A DNA stretch of 11,555 nt from Bacteroidaceae bacterium (lineage in GTDB: Bacteria; Bacteroidota; Bacteroidia; Bacteroidales; Bacteroidaceae), in contig CAAHEN010000030.1 of assembly GCA_900772575.1 (NCBI GenBank), positions 1-11,555 on the forward strand, in the 5' to 3' direction. The notes beneath the pieces are model-generated. The model did no database searches. It saw only the letters and a list, made by a program, of their open reading frames with translations, and was not told the origin of the DNA. The position numbers were made by a program, and so were the translations under genes. Shown in pieces: positions 1 through 6,607 of the stretch; the stretch's first letter is position 1, and every line of letters begins with the position of its first letter.

Positions 1-3
1 CGG

Positions 4-200
4 CGGGTGGCGCGGTGTTGTATTATGGGCCGTCAGGCAACCTAATGCGTCCTGGGTTCGACAGCCGCAAAGAAGATCTATGTCTGTATGGGCCCTAAGC
101 ACAATTCAGGCCGTAACACACCTATAACTAGGTGTGTTACGGCCTGAAAATCTTTCAATGCTTTCAATGAATGCCCTGGTGGATCTGAGATAAAGATACC
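4..200 (+). repeat. Dispersed-type repeat, copy 1 (inverted partner at 11367-11555)
   Basis: This stretch aligns, with gaps, to the reverse complement of 11367-11555. Shared blocks include cgggtggcgcggtg at the outer edge, tattatggg, ggcaacct, gggttcg, caattcagg, gcctgaaaa and aatgaatg. By eye roughly three quarters of positions agree. Both copies start at the window edge, so the true repeat probably extends outward. A long hairpin sits in its centre (105-148). Copy 1 has lost the open frame present in copy 2: there is a one-base length difference near 30-40 and stops follow. I recognise no transposase and no terminal repeats. It could be a structured intergenic element, a MITE relic, or the end of a decayed gene family. 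Confidence 0.8.
105..148. repeat. Perfect 20-bp stem-loop inside repeat copy 1
   Basis: The left arm is 105-124 (ttcaggccgtaacacaccta), the loop is taac at 125-128, and the right arm 129-148 is the exact reverse complement. A 20-bp perfect stem with a 4-nt loop is far longer than a usual intrinsic terminator stem. Neither side is followed by a clear T-run in the transcribed sense, so a standard rho-independent terminator is not the obvious reading. The equivalent hairpin of copy 2 is at 11410-11453. Confidence 0.9.
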
Positions 201-302
201 CATTTTGCCGGACAGCAACAATTTTGATTTGACGCAGCGACTTGCGCCGTGTCGCAATGGCCATTGCTTAATGGTGTGGCAGGCCGAGCCCTGTCCGCGC
301 GG
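201..302. other. Gene-free spacer with nested inverted repeats
   Basis: This is the spacer between repeat copy 1 and the stop codon of the lipoprotein gene. I see no gene in it. It holds a perfect 14-bp palindrome, gcaatggccattgc (254-267), a competing 5-bp hairpin TTGCG/CGCAA (242-246 with 253-257), and an outer 7-bp inverted repeat cggacag/ctgtccg (209-215 with 291-297) that could close the whole segment. It lies at the 3' end of the minus-strand operon, so it would be 3' UTR if transcription reads through. Its function is unknown, and short inverted repeats of this size can occur by chance. Confidence 0.45.
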
Positions 303-854
303 TCAGTTCTGTATCAGCAGCACACCTGTCGCCGATGCGTAAGAGAGGCGGTAGCGGAACAGTGAGCGGCCCCCTTCCGCCGACGAGACGCGGCCACCGT
401 TGTCGAGGTCGTAGGTGCGGCCGCAGCCGCGTGACGACGCGCAGCGGAGCGCACGGCTACCGCTGAACGTGAGGCGCAGGTTGAGCGACTTGTCGTCGTA
501 GCAGTTGGGACACGCCAAGTCGTAGGCCACAGGCGCCGAGCCAGTGGTCATGTCGGGCACCGCCGGCGTGCCGACGACGAAGCCGCAGATGTAGGCAGGC
601 TTGCCGTACTGGTCTATGGCCGTTGGCGCATAGGTGGCGCTGGCACCGTCAGGTCCGGTGAAGAGATACCGACCGCCTGAGAACGTGATGGCGCAATACT
701 GCCCCGGGTTGTTCAGCGCGGTGTAGAGCGGCGCCGTCGTCGTCACCGCGCCGAAACGGAAGAAGGCGTGTATATTGGCGTAGAGCGTCTCTACGGTGTC
801 GGCGCAGGCGAGCAGGGCGGCGCAGGCGAGCAGGGCGGCGCAGGTCTGGCGCAT
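303..854 (-). CDS. Small lipoprotein with a four-cysteine, Rieske/zinc-ribbon-like C-terminal domain
   Basis: Predicted 183-aa exported lipoprotein. A short hydrophobic leader contains two consecutive lipobox-like LLAC motifs (Cys11, Cys17); the second is the likelier lipidation site, anchoring the protein in the envelope. The C-terminal half has CPNC (Cys115, Cys118), then Cys138 and Cys144 followed by GRTYDLDNGG. I recall related Bacteroidales lipoproteins with CPNC...CxxCGxxYDL, where the cysteines resemble a Rieske-like fold with Cys in place of His, or a zinc site. Here the second pair is spaced Cys-x5-Cys, looser than usual. The function is unknown. I chose the ATG at 854 because it gives a compact signal peptide. 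An upstream ATG at 914 overlaps the argH stop as ATGA and would give 203 aa with a long basic N-terminus; translational coupling makes that start possible. It is the last gene of the minus-strand unit, 56 bp after argH. Confidence 0.7.
   Translation of the reverse strand: MRQTCAALLACAALLACADTVETLYANIHAFFRFGAVTTTAPLYTALNNPGQYCAITFSGGRYLFTGPDGASATYAPTAIDQYGKPAYICGFVVGTPAVPDMTTGSAPVAYDLACPNCYDDKSLNLRLTFSGSRALRCASSRGCGRTYDLDNGGRVSSAEGGRSLFRYRLSYASATGVLLIQN
801..844 (-). repeat. 18-bp tandem repeat in the lipoprotein signal peptide
   Basis: The 18-bp unit ggcgcaggcgagcagggc occurs exactly at 801-818 and 819-836, followed by 8 bp of a third copy (837-844). On the coding strand it encodes repeated CAALLA, which produces two consecutive LLAC lipoboxes. 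The unit is a multiple of three, so gain or loss of a copy would change the hydrophobic segment by six residues without a frameshift. Confidence 0.9.
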
Positions 855-910
855 GGCCCCCCTTACCGTCCTTCTGCCGGGCTGGTGCCGCTGGCGGAAG
901 CGCTTGGCCT

Positions 911-2281
911 TCATCGGACAAGCAGGCTGGCCTCCGCCTCGGCCACGCGGTCGAAGCCGAAGCGGCTGTAAATGGTGTCCATCAGGGCGGCGATCTCCGC
1001 GTTGCACAGGTGCCCGATGCTGCCTTCGTGGGTGTGGGCCACGCGCTTGTCGGGGGTGAAGCGTCCCGCCTCGATGTCGAGTCCCACCTTCTTGTAGGCA
1101 TCGCGGAAAGGTATTCCGGCGGCGGCAAGGCGGTTGACCTCTTCGACGGAGAACATCAGGTCGTAGCGCGAGTCATCGAGAATGTGGTCGTTGACGCGCA
1201 TGCGGCCGACGATGTAGGTGGTCATGTTGAGGCAGTCGAGGAGCTGGTCGAAGGCCGGCAGGAACACTTCCTTGATTTCCTGTAGGTCACGGAAGTAGCC
1301 GACCGGCAGGTTGTTCATGATCAGCACCACCTGCGTGGGCAGGGCCTGGAGTTTGTTGCAGCGGGCACGAATGAGCTCGAAGACATCGGGGTTTTTCTTG
1401 TGCGGCATGATGCTCGATCCCGTGGTGCACTCGTCGGGCAGCTTGACAAAGCCGAAGTTCTGGGAGTTGAAGAGGCAGGCGTCGAAGGCCAGTTTGGCCA
1501 CAGTGCCGGCGATACCGGCCAGGGCAAAGGCCACGTTGCGCTCGTTCTTGCCGCGTCCCATCTGGGCATAGACCACGTTGTAGTCCATCGAGTCGAAGCC
1601 CAGCAGGCGGGTGGTCAGGCTGCGGTCGAGCGGGAACGACGAGCCGTAGCCGGCGGCCGAGCCGAGCGGGTTGCGGTTGGTCATGCGGTAGGCGGCTTCG
1701 AGGAAGAGCATGTCGTCCGTCAGGCTCTCGGCGTAGGCGCCAAACCAGAGTCCGAAACTCGACGGCATGGCCACCTGTAGGTGGGTGTAGCCGGGCATCA
1801 GCACCTCCTTGTAGCGCTCGCTCTGGCGCTGCAGTTCAGCGAAGAGCCGGCGCACGGCCTCAGCCACCTCGCGTATTTTGTCGCGGGTGAAGAGCTTGAG
1901 GTCGACGAGCACCTGGTCGTTGCGCGAGCGGCCACTGTGGATTTTCTTGCCCAGGTCGCCCAACTGGCGGGTGAGCATCAGTTCGACCTGCGAATGGACG
2001 TCCTCGATGCCCTCTTCGATGACGAAGTCGCCGCTGCGGGCCAGGTCGTAGATGCGGCGTAGCTCATGGAGCAGCGGCGGCAGTTCGTCGTCGGCGATGA
2101 GGCCGATGGTATTGAGCATCGTGACGTGCGCCATGGAGCCCATGACGTCGTAGGGGGCCAGATAGAGGTCGAGCTCGCGGTCGTGGCCGACGGTGAAACG
2201 GTCTATCTCGGCGGCCACGTGGACGGATTTCTCCCACAGTTTGGCGCCGCCGAGGCTGTTTTCAGACTGGTGATTGCTCAT
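911..2281 (-). CDS. argH: Argininosuccinate lyase
   Basis: This 456-aa cytoplasmic enzyme of the fumarase/aspartase superfamily splits argininosuccinate into arginine and fumarate, the last step of arginine synthesis. It should form a homotetramer. Visible motifs are HSGRSRNDQ (115-123), GYTHLQ (164-169, with the family's conserved His) and the superfamily signature GSSIMPHKKNP (288-298) carrying the catalytic serine loop. ArgH more often has MPQKKNP; the His variant also occurs in the family. Length matches the usual 450-460 aa. The ATG at 2281 follows a 48-bp spacer after the SRPBCC gene, with no Shine-Dalgarno motif. No other arg gene is nearby, so it appears separated from the rest of its pathway. 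The downstream lipoprotein may be co-translated, because an ATG overlaps its stop codon. Confidence 0.97.
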   Translation of the reverse strand: MSNHQSENSLGGAKLWEKSVHVAAEIDRFTVGHDRELDLYLAPYDVMGSMAHVTMLNTIGLIADDELPPLLHELRRIYDLARSGDFVIEEGIEDVHSQVELMLTRQLGDLGKKIHSGRSRNDQVLVDLKLFTRDKIREVAEAVRRLFAELQRQSERYKEVLMPGYTHLQVAMPSSFGLWFGAYAESLTDDMLFLEAAYRMTNRNPLGSAAGYGSSFPLDRSLTTRLLGFDSMDYNVVYAQMGRGKNERNVAFALAGIAGTVAKLAFDACLFNSQNFGFVKLPDECTTGSSIMPHKKNPDVFELIRARCNKLQALPTQVVLIMNNLPVGYFRDLQEIKEVFLPAFDQLLDCLNMTTYIVGRMRVNDHILDDSRYDLMFSVEEVNRLAAAGIPFRDAYKKVGLDIEAGRFTPDKRVAHTHEGSIGHLCNAEIAALMDTIYSRFGFDRVAEAEASLLVR

Positions 2282-2319
2282 GTGCGGTGTGCGGAATGTG
2301 TGCGGTGAATGTGTTGCGG
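2282..2319 (-). repeat. Degenerate short repeats in the argH leader
   Basis: The plus strand reads tgtgcgg at 2281-2287, 2288-2294 and 2299-2305, and tgttgcgg at 2312-2319. On the argH mRNA this gives a C/A-rich leader of CCGCACA units, the last running into the ATG. The leader has few G residues and no stable hairpin that I can see. It may simply reflect the C/A-rich leader style of this genome. Confidence 0.5.
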
Positions 2320-2329
2320 TTGAAAAGAC

Positions 2330-2839
2330 TCACTGGGCCTGCGGCGCAGCCCCGTCTGTCTGGGTGGGAGCCTGGAGGGCCAGTTGGAGGATATTGGCCA
2401 AGCCGTCAGTGGCCTGGCGGAGCGGTTTGGACACCATGCCTTTCATGAAGAGGTTGACCTCGGCGCCGACGGTAACCTTCATCTTGGCCGTGCCGGCGGT
2501 CTCCGGGAGCAGCTGCACCCAGACATAGAGCTGGATGGGCGCCCCCTCGCTGGCAAACTTGATGCACTTGGGGTCGCGCTCGACGATGCGCAGGGTCAGT
2601 TGGCCGACGGGGCTGGCGAGTTGCAGGCTGTCGCGGTCGAAAGTGATGTCGTTGACATACTTGCGCACGTCGGCCATCTTGTCTTCCGTCACCTGTCCGG
2701 CCATGGCGCTTTGCACGGCGGGGTCATTGAGTCTTTCCTTCAGGCCTTCGAGGTGGCGCAGGTCGGCGCAGCGCTCATAGGCCGCTTCGGCGGAGGTGTT
2801 CAGGTGTTTGATTTCACTTTCAAATTTGGTCAGGCTCAT
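2330..2839 (-). CDS. SRPBCC (START/Bet v1-like) family protein
   Basis: This 169-aa predicted cytoplasmic protein has no signal peptide or membrane segment. It begins MSLTKFESEIKHLN and contains FDRDSLQLASPVGQLTLRIVERDPKCIKF (split here as residues 67-95) and a C-terminal helix around VNLFMKGMVSKPLRQATDGLANIL (129-151). This layout matches the small SRPBCC proteins of Bacteroidetes, which often lie beside rel-region genes. The fold makes a hydrophobic ligand pocket; the ligand here is unknown. Residues about 37-55 look like an insertion, and the tail (157-169) is Ala/Gln-rich. I chose the ATG at 2839 by family resemblance. A GTG at 2896, overlapping the rel stop as GTGA, would add 19 Pro/Thr-rich residues and is less likely. 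It lies 53 bp downstream of rel. Confidence 0.8.
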   Translation of the reverse strand: MSLTKFESEIKHLNTSAEAAYERCADLRHLEGLKERLNDPAVQSAMAGQVTEDKMADVRKYVNDITFDRDSLQLASPVGQLTLRIVERDPKCIKFASEGAPIQLYVWVQLLPETAGTAKMKVTVGAEVNLFMKGMVSKPLRQATDGLANILQLALQAPTQTDGAAPQAQ

Positions 2840-2892
2840 GGGCGTGGTGTAAGGGTTTGTGTATGGGTGGATGGTGGGCCGTGGCGTCGCGG

Positions 2893-5163
2893 TCACATTT
2901 CGACGCGGACGGCCTGTGTGATGTTCTCAATCTGGCTGAGCGAGTCGCAGATGCGGCGCACGTCGTCGGTGTCGAAGACCGCGATGTCGAGCGTGCCGCT
3001 GAAAAGGCCGTCCTTCGTCTCCATGGTGATGCGCCGCACGGGACAGTCGCGCTGCTTGTGGAGCACGTCGGCGATGGCGTAGAGCACGCCCTGGCTGTCG
3101 ACGCCGGCCACCTGCAGACGGCACTCGAACGCCACTTGCCGGTGCGTGTCCCAGTTGCAGGCGATGATGTTGTTGCCGTAGCGTGTCTTGAGCTTCATGG
3201 CGTCGGGGCAGCTGCGCTTGTGGATTTCGAGCTGGTCTTGCGGGGTGATGTAGCCCAGCACGTCGTCGCCCGGGATGGGGCTGCAACATGGGGCGATGAC
3301 GCACTTTTTCAGCGTCTCCTCATTGAGCATGAGCGTCTGCTTGCGGTCGAGGTGCTTGACGAAGTCGGCCACGTCCGTGGCACTGACGGTGTTGCCGTCC
3401 TGTGCCTGCCGGCGCCCGATGAAGGGCAGGTAGTGGCGCCACCAGCCCTTGCGGTCGGGCTTGCCGTGCAGAAAGTCCAAGTCGCGCTCGCCGAGCGTGA
3501 TGCGCTCATCGGCGATGGCGATGAGAAAGTCCTCGCGGGTGTTGTAGCCGCGATAGCCGGCCAGTTTCTCGAGGGTGCTCATGGCCGGTTGCAGGTCGTT
3601 GGCCTTGAGGAAGGCGTTGAGGCGGTCTTCGCCGCGCTGGCTCTTCTCGCGGCGGTCGCGGCGCAGGATGGCCTGTATCTTGTTGCGGGCCTTGGCCGTG
3701 GTGACGAAATCGAGCCACTCCGGCTGTACGTGCTGCGTCGATGTGGTGATGACCTCCACCTGGTCGCCGCTCTTGAGGCGGTAGTTGAGCGGGACGAGCA
3801 CGTGGTTCACCTTGGCACCGAAACAGTGGCTGCCCAGGAAGGAGTGGATGGCGAAGGCGAAGTCGAGGGCCGTGGAGCCCACCGGCATGTTCTTGAGCTC
3901 GCCCTTCGGGGTGAACACCAGAATCTCGTTGGTGTAGAGGTTGAGCTTGATGGTGTCGAGCAGGTCGAGCGTGTCCGGCTGCGGGTCGTCGAGGATTTCG
4001 CGTATGGAGTTGAGCCAGCGGTCGAGCTCGTTCTCGTCGTAGGGGCTGTCCTTGTCCTTGTACTTCCAGTGGGCGGCGAATCCCTGTTCGGCGATGTCGT
4101 CCATGCGGTCGGAGCGGATCTGCACCTCGATCCATTTTCCCTGCTTACTCATGAACGTGTTGTGCAAGGCCTGGTAGCCGTTGGCCTTGGGGTTGGAGAG
4201 CCAGTCGCGGAAGCGTGTGGGGTGGGGCGTGTAGATTTTCGTCAGGGCACCGTAGATGCGGTAGCACTCGTCGATTTCCTCCTTGCGGTCCTTGGGCACG
4301 AAGACGATGCGGATGGCCAGGATGTCGAAGACCTCGGAAAACGGGATATGCTTGTTCTCCATCTTCATCCAGATAGAGTAAGGGCTCTTGATGCGGGCCT
4401 TGATGCTGTATCTGACGCCCATTTCGTCGAGCTTCTGCCTGATGGGCGGGGTGAACTTGTCGAAGATGGTGTCGCGCTCAGGCTGCGTCTCGGCCAGCTG
4501 CTGCTCGATTTTCTGGTACTCCTCCGGGTGCTCGTATTTGAAACTCAGGTTCTCCAGCTCGGTCTTGATCTTGTTGAGGCCGAGGCGGTCAGCGATTGGG
4601 GCGAAGATATAGAGCGTCTCGCTGGCAATCTTGTACTGCTTGCGGGGCTGCATGCTGGAGAGTGTCCGCATGTTGTGCAGGCGGTCGGCAATCTTGATGA
4701 GGATGACGCGGATGTCGTCGCTCATGGTCAGGAGCAGCTTCTTGAAAGTTTCGGCCTGCAGTGAGGCGCGGTCGCCGAAGATGCCGCCGGATATCTTGGT
4801 GAGGCCTTCGACGATGTTGCCCACCTTCTTGCCGAAGAGGTTGGTCAGGTCTTCGTTGGTGTAGTCCGTGTCCTCCTGCACGTCGTGGAGTAGGGCGGCG
4901 CAGATGGACGTGGAGCCGAGGCCTATCTCCTCGCAGACGATCTGCGCGACGGCGATGGGGTGGAGGATATACGGCTCACCGGAGAGGCGGCGCACGCCCT
5001 TGTGCGCCTGCTTGGCGAAGATGAAGGCCTTCTCGATGACCTCGACCTTACGCCGGTGGTTGGAAGCAAGGTAGGTGTCAATGAGGTGTTTGAACGCGGC
5101 GTTGATCATCGCCTCGTCCTGTTGTTCCTGCGGAGACAGTGTGGGAGTGGGATTGGCTTGCAT
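2893..5163 (-). CDS. rel: Bifunctional (p)ppGpp synthetase/hydrolase (RelA/SpoT homologue)
   Basis: This 756-aa stringent-response enzyme makes pppGpp/ppGpp from ATP and GTP/GDP and also hydrolyses it. Both active sites look intact. The hydrolase has an HD motif (His93, Asp94, Glu97, Asp98) and DRLHN with Asp160 and Asn164. The synthetase has RxK (Arg257, Lys259), Asp280 in FDILAIR, YQALH (Tyr330, His334) and EVQIR with Glu346. The C-terminal regulatory half has a TGS domain (about 411-474), a Cys-rich zinc-type domain (Cys621, Cys626, Cys627, His648, Cys652) and an ACT domain (about 680-756). Length fits long RSH proteins. I chose the ATG at 5163. An in-frame GTG at 5220 would add 19 residues but lies inside a hairpin. 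The gene sits between mltD and the SRPBCC gene. As an apparent bifunctional long RSH it could be the main alarmone enzyme; other copies cannot be excluded. Confidence 0.95.
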   Translation of the reverse strand: MQANPTPTLSPQEQQDEAMINAAFKHLIDTYLASNHRRKVEVIEKAFIFAKQAHKGVRRLSGEPYILHPIAVAQIVCEEIGLGSTSICAALLHDVQEDTDYTNEDLTNLFGKKVGNIVEGLTKISGGIFGDRASLQAETFKKLLLTMSDDIRVILIKIADRLHNMRTLSSMQPRKQYKIASETLYIFAPIADRLGLNKIKTELENLSFKYEHPEEYQKIEQQLAETQPERDTIFDKFTPPIRQKLDEMGVRYSIKARIKSPYSIWMKMENKHIPFSEVFDILAIRIVFVPKDRKEEIDECYRIYGALTKIYTPHPTRFRDWLSNPKANGYQALHNTFMSKQGKWIEVQIRSDRMDDIAEQGFAAHWKYKDKDSPYDENELDRWLNSIREILDDPQPDTLDLLDTIKLNLYTNEILVFTPKGELKNMPVGSTALDFAFAIHSFLGSHCFGAKVNHVLVPLNYRLKSGDQVEVITTSTQHVQPEWLDFVTTAKARNKIQAILRRDRREKSQRGEDRLNAFLKANDLQPAMSTLEKLAGYRGYNTREDFLIAIADERITLGERDLDFLHGKPDRKGWWRHYLPFIGRRQAQDGNTVSATDVADFVKHLDRKQTLMLNEETLKKCVIAPCCSPIPGDDVLGYITPQDQLEIHKRSCPDAMKLKTRYGNNIIACNWDTHRQVAFECRLQVAGVDSQGVLYAIADVLHKQRDCPVRRITMETKDGLFSGTLDIAVFDTDDVRRICDSLSQIENITQAVRVEM

Positions 5164-5209
5164 GGCGTAAGGTCTTTGTCTGGGAATGGGTGGTGTGAAA
5201 AGCCGTTGG

Positions 5210-5239
5210 GGGCCGGACACGCCACAATGTGTCCGGCCC
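5210..5239 (-). terminator. Intercistronic hairpin between mltD and rel
   Basis: An 11-bp perfect inverted repeat (5210-5220 with 5229-5239; core ggccggacac/gtgtccggcc) flanks an 8-nt loop. In the minus-strand mRNA it lies 8 nt after the mltD stop codon and is followed, after a short gap, by CTTTTC. The position suits a partial terminator, attenuator or mRNA-stabilising 3' end for mltD. The T-tract is weak and displaced, so full termination is uncertain and rel may still be reached by read-through. Confidence 0.6.
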
Positions 5240-5247
5240 TGTCTCGC

Positions 5248-6585
5248 TTACTTGACGCGGAGCTTCTGTCCGGGTCTGAGCATGTTGCCTTTGATGCCGT
5301 TCATGCGGCGGAGCTTGGCGACGGTCGTGCCGTTGCGCGAGGCTATTTCGCTGAGGGTGTCGCCCTTGCGGACTGTGGCCGTCTTGGTGCGGGTGCGGGT
5401 GTTGCGCTTGCTGCGCGACGATCGCGAGGCACTGGCGCGTGAGCTGCTGGTCTGCCGCCGCGCGGTGGCGGTGCGCGGTTCCTCGCGTGCCTGCGGTGTG
5501 GCCACGACAGCGCGGCGTGTCAGCAGTTCGTCGGCGCGGTAGGCATAGATGGAGTCCTGCTGGTCGATGAACGCGAGTATTTTCTCCTGCGGCAGGCGGA
5601 TGGCGCAGGGCTCGACCTGCCCGGGAATGATGTCAGTGCGGTACTGTGGGTTGAGGGCGTGGATCGCTTCGGTGTCGATGCCGCAGAGCGCGGCAATCTG
5701 CGCCATGTGGACGTTGCGCGAGACCATGATGGTGTCTGTCGTGACGGGGATTTTCGTCTTCATCGGACAGATGTTGTGCTCGCAGTAGTACGTCATGATG
5801 TAGTTGGCCGCGATGAACGCCGGCACGTAGCCGCGGGTCTCTTGCGGCAGGTAGGGGTAGATGGCCCAGTAGTCGCGTGCGCCGTCGGCGCGGTGAATGG
5901 CCTTGTTGATTTTGGTCGGGCCGCAGTTGTAGGCGGCGATGACCAGGTTCCAGTCCTTATAAATGTTGTAGAGGTCGCGCAGGTATTTGGCGGCGGCCCA
6001 CGACGACTTGATGGGGTCACGCCGCTCGTCGACGAGGCTGTTGACCTTCAGGTCGTAGCGCTTTCCGGTGGCGAGCATGAACTGCCAGAGGCCGACGGCT
6101 CCGGCGCGGCTGACGGCTGTCGGGTCGAGCGCCGACTCGATGACGGGGAGGTACTTCAGTTCGAGCGGCAGGCCGTAGTAGTCCAGTGCCTCCTCAAAGA
6201 TGGGGACATAGAAGTTGCCGGCGCCAAGCATGAACGACACGGAGCGACGCAGGCGGCCGCTGTACTGGTCGATGAACTGGCGAACGATGTCGTTGTAGGG
6301 CATCTCCATGACTGCGGGAATGCGGCTGAGGCGCTGCTGGAACACCGAGTCGGGGAACGGCGGGTTGTAGTCCGGGTTGACGCAGGTGGTGTCCGGATAG
6401 AGGTATTTGACGGCGTGCCACTCGTTGAGCAGCGAGTCGACGTTGTAGGTCATGGCCTCGGGCAGGTCGATGACTTCATCGCTGCCGTTGCGGTCGTCGT
6501 GCACGGTAATCTCCGTGATGTTCTGCGCCGTGGCGCCGAGTGTGCAGGTGGCCAGCGCCACGAGCAGTGTCTTGAATCGTTTCAT
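5248..6585 (-). CDS. mltD: Membrane-bound lytic murein transglycosylase D-like protein with LysM
   Basis: This 445-aa secreted enzyme cleaves the MurNAc-GlcNAc bond of peptidoglycan, forming 1,6-anhydro ends. It has an N-terminal signal peptide (MKRFKTLLVALATCTLGATA, then Gln21). LATC is a poor lipobox because Thr precedes Cys, so signal peptidase I cleavage is more likely. The SLT domain (about 115-265) has the catalytic Glu150 in LPVIESALDP, then GAVGLWQFM (163-170 region) and AYNCGP (218-223). A degenerate LysM-like segment (about 285-340) with LNPQYR, a very basic Ser/Arg/Thr-rich linker (about 357-401) and a clear C-terminal LysM (402-445, KGDTLSEIA...LRPGQKLRVK) follow. It starts 22 bp after the DUF5683 gene. 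The symbol is by architecture; Bacteroidales paralogues exist. Confidence 0.92.
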   Translation of the reverse strand: MKRFKTLLVALATCTLGATAQNITEITVHDDRNGSDEVIDLPEAMTYNVDSLLNEWHAVKYLYPDTTCVNPDYNPPFPDSVFQQRLSRIPAVMEMPYNDIVRQFIDQYSGRLRRSVSFMLGAGNFYVPIFEEALDYYGLPLELKYLPVIESALDPTAVSRAGAVGLWQFMLATGKRYDLKVNSLVDERRDPIKSSWAAAKYLRDLYNIYKDWNLVIAAYNCGPTKINKAIHRADGARDYWAIYPYLPQETRGYVPAFIAANYIMTYYCEHNICPMKTKIPVTTDTIMVSRNVHMAQIAALCGIDTEAIHALNPQYRTDIIPGQVEPCAIRLPQEKILAFIDQQDSIYAYRADELLTRRAVVATPQAREEPRTATARRQTSSSRASASRSSRSKRNTRTRTKTATVRKGDTLSEIASRNGTTVAKLRRMNGIKGNMLRPGQKLRVK

Positions 6586-6607
6586 TCAGTGGTTGGTCTG
6601 TGTGCGT

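Noticed and set aside
50..70. tRNA T-arm-like gggttcgacagcc in repeat copy 1
   Set aside because: No acceptor, D or anticodon stems can be built around it, and copy 2 reads gggttcgtcaacc without a paired arm.
2840..2896. GTG start at 2896 extending the SRPBCC protein by 19 residues
   Set aside because: The extension is Pro/Thr-rich with no family resemblance, and the stretch fits the C/A-rich leader pattern seen before other genes.
3799..3804. CACGTG core as a possible parS site (also at 2216-2221)
   Set aside because: The flanks do not match the palindromic TGTTnCACGTGnAACA pattern, and both sit inside coding sequence of rel and argH.
2857..4764. Very long open frame (635 codons) on the plus strand opposite rel
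   Set aside because: It lies entirely opposite the rel 3' region, which encodes clear conserved domains. Long antisense frames are expected in GC-rich coding DNA, and its translation resembles no family I know.
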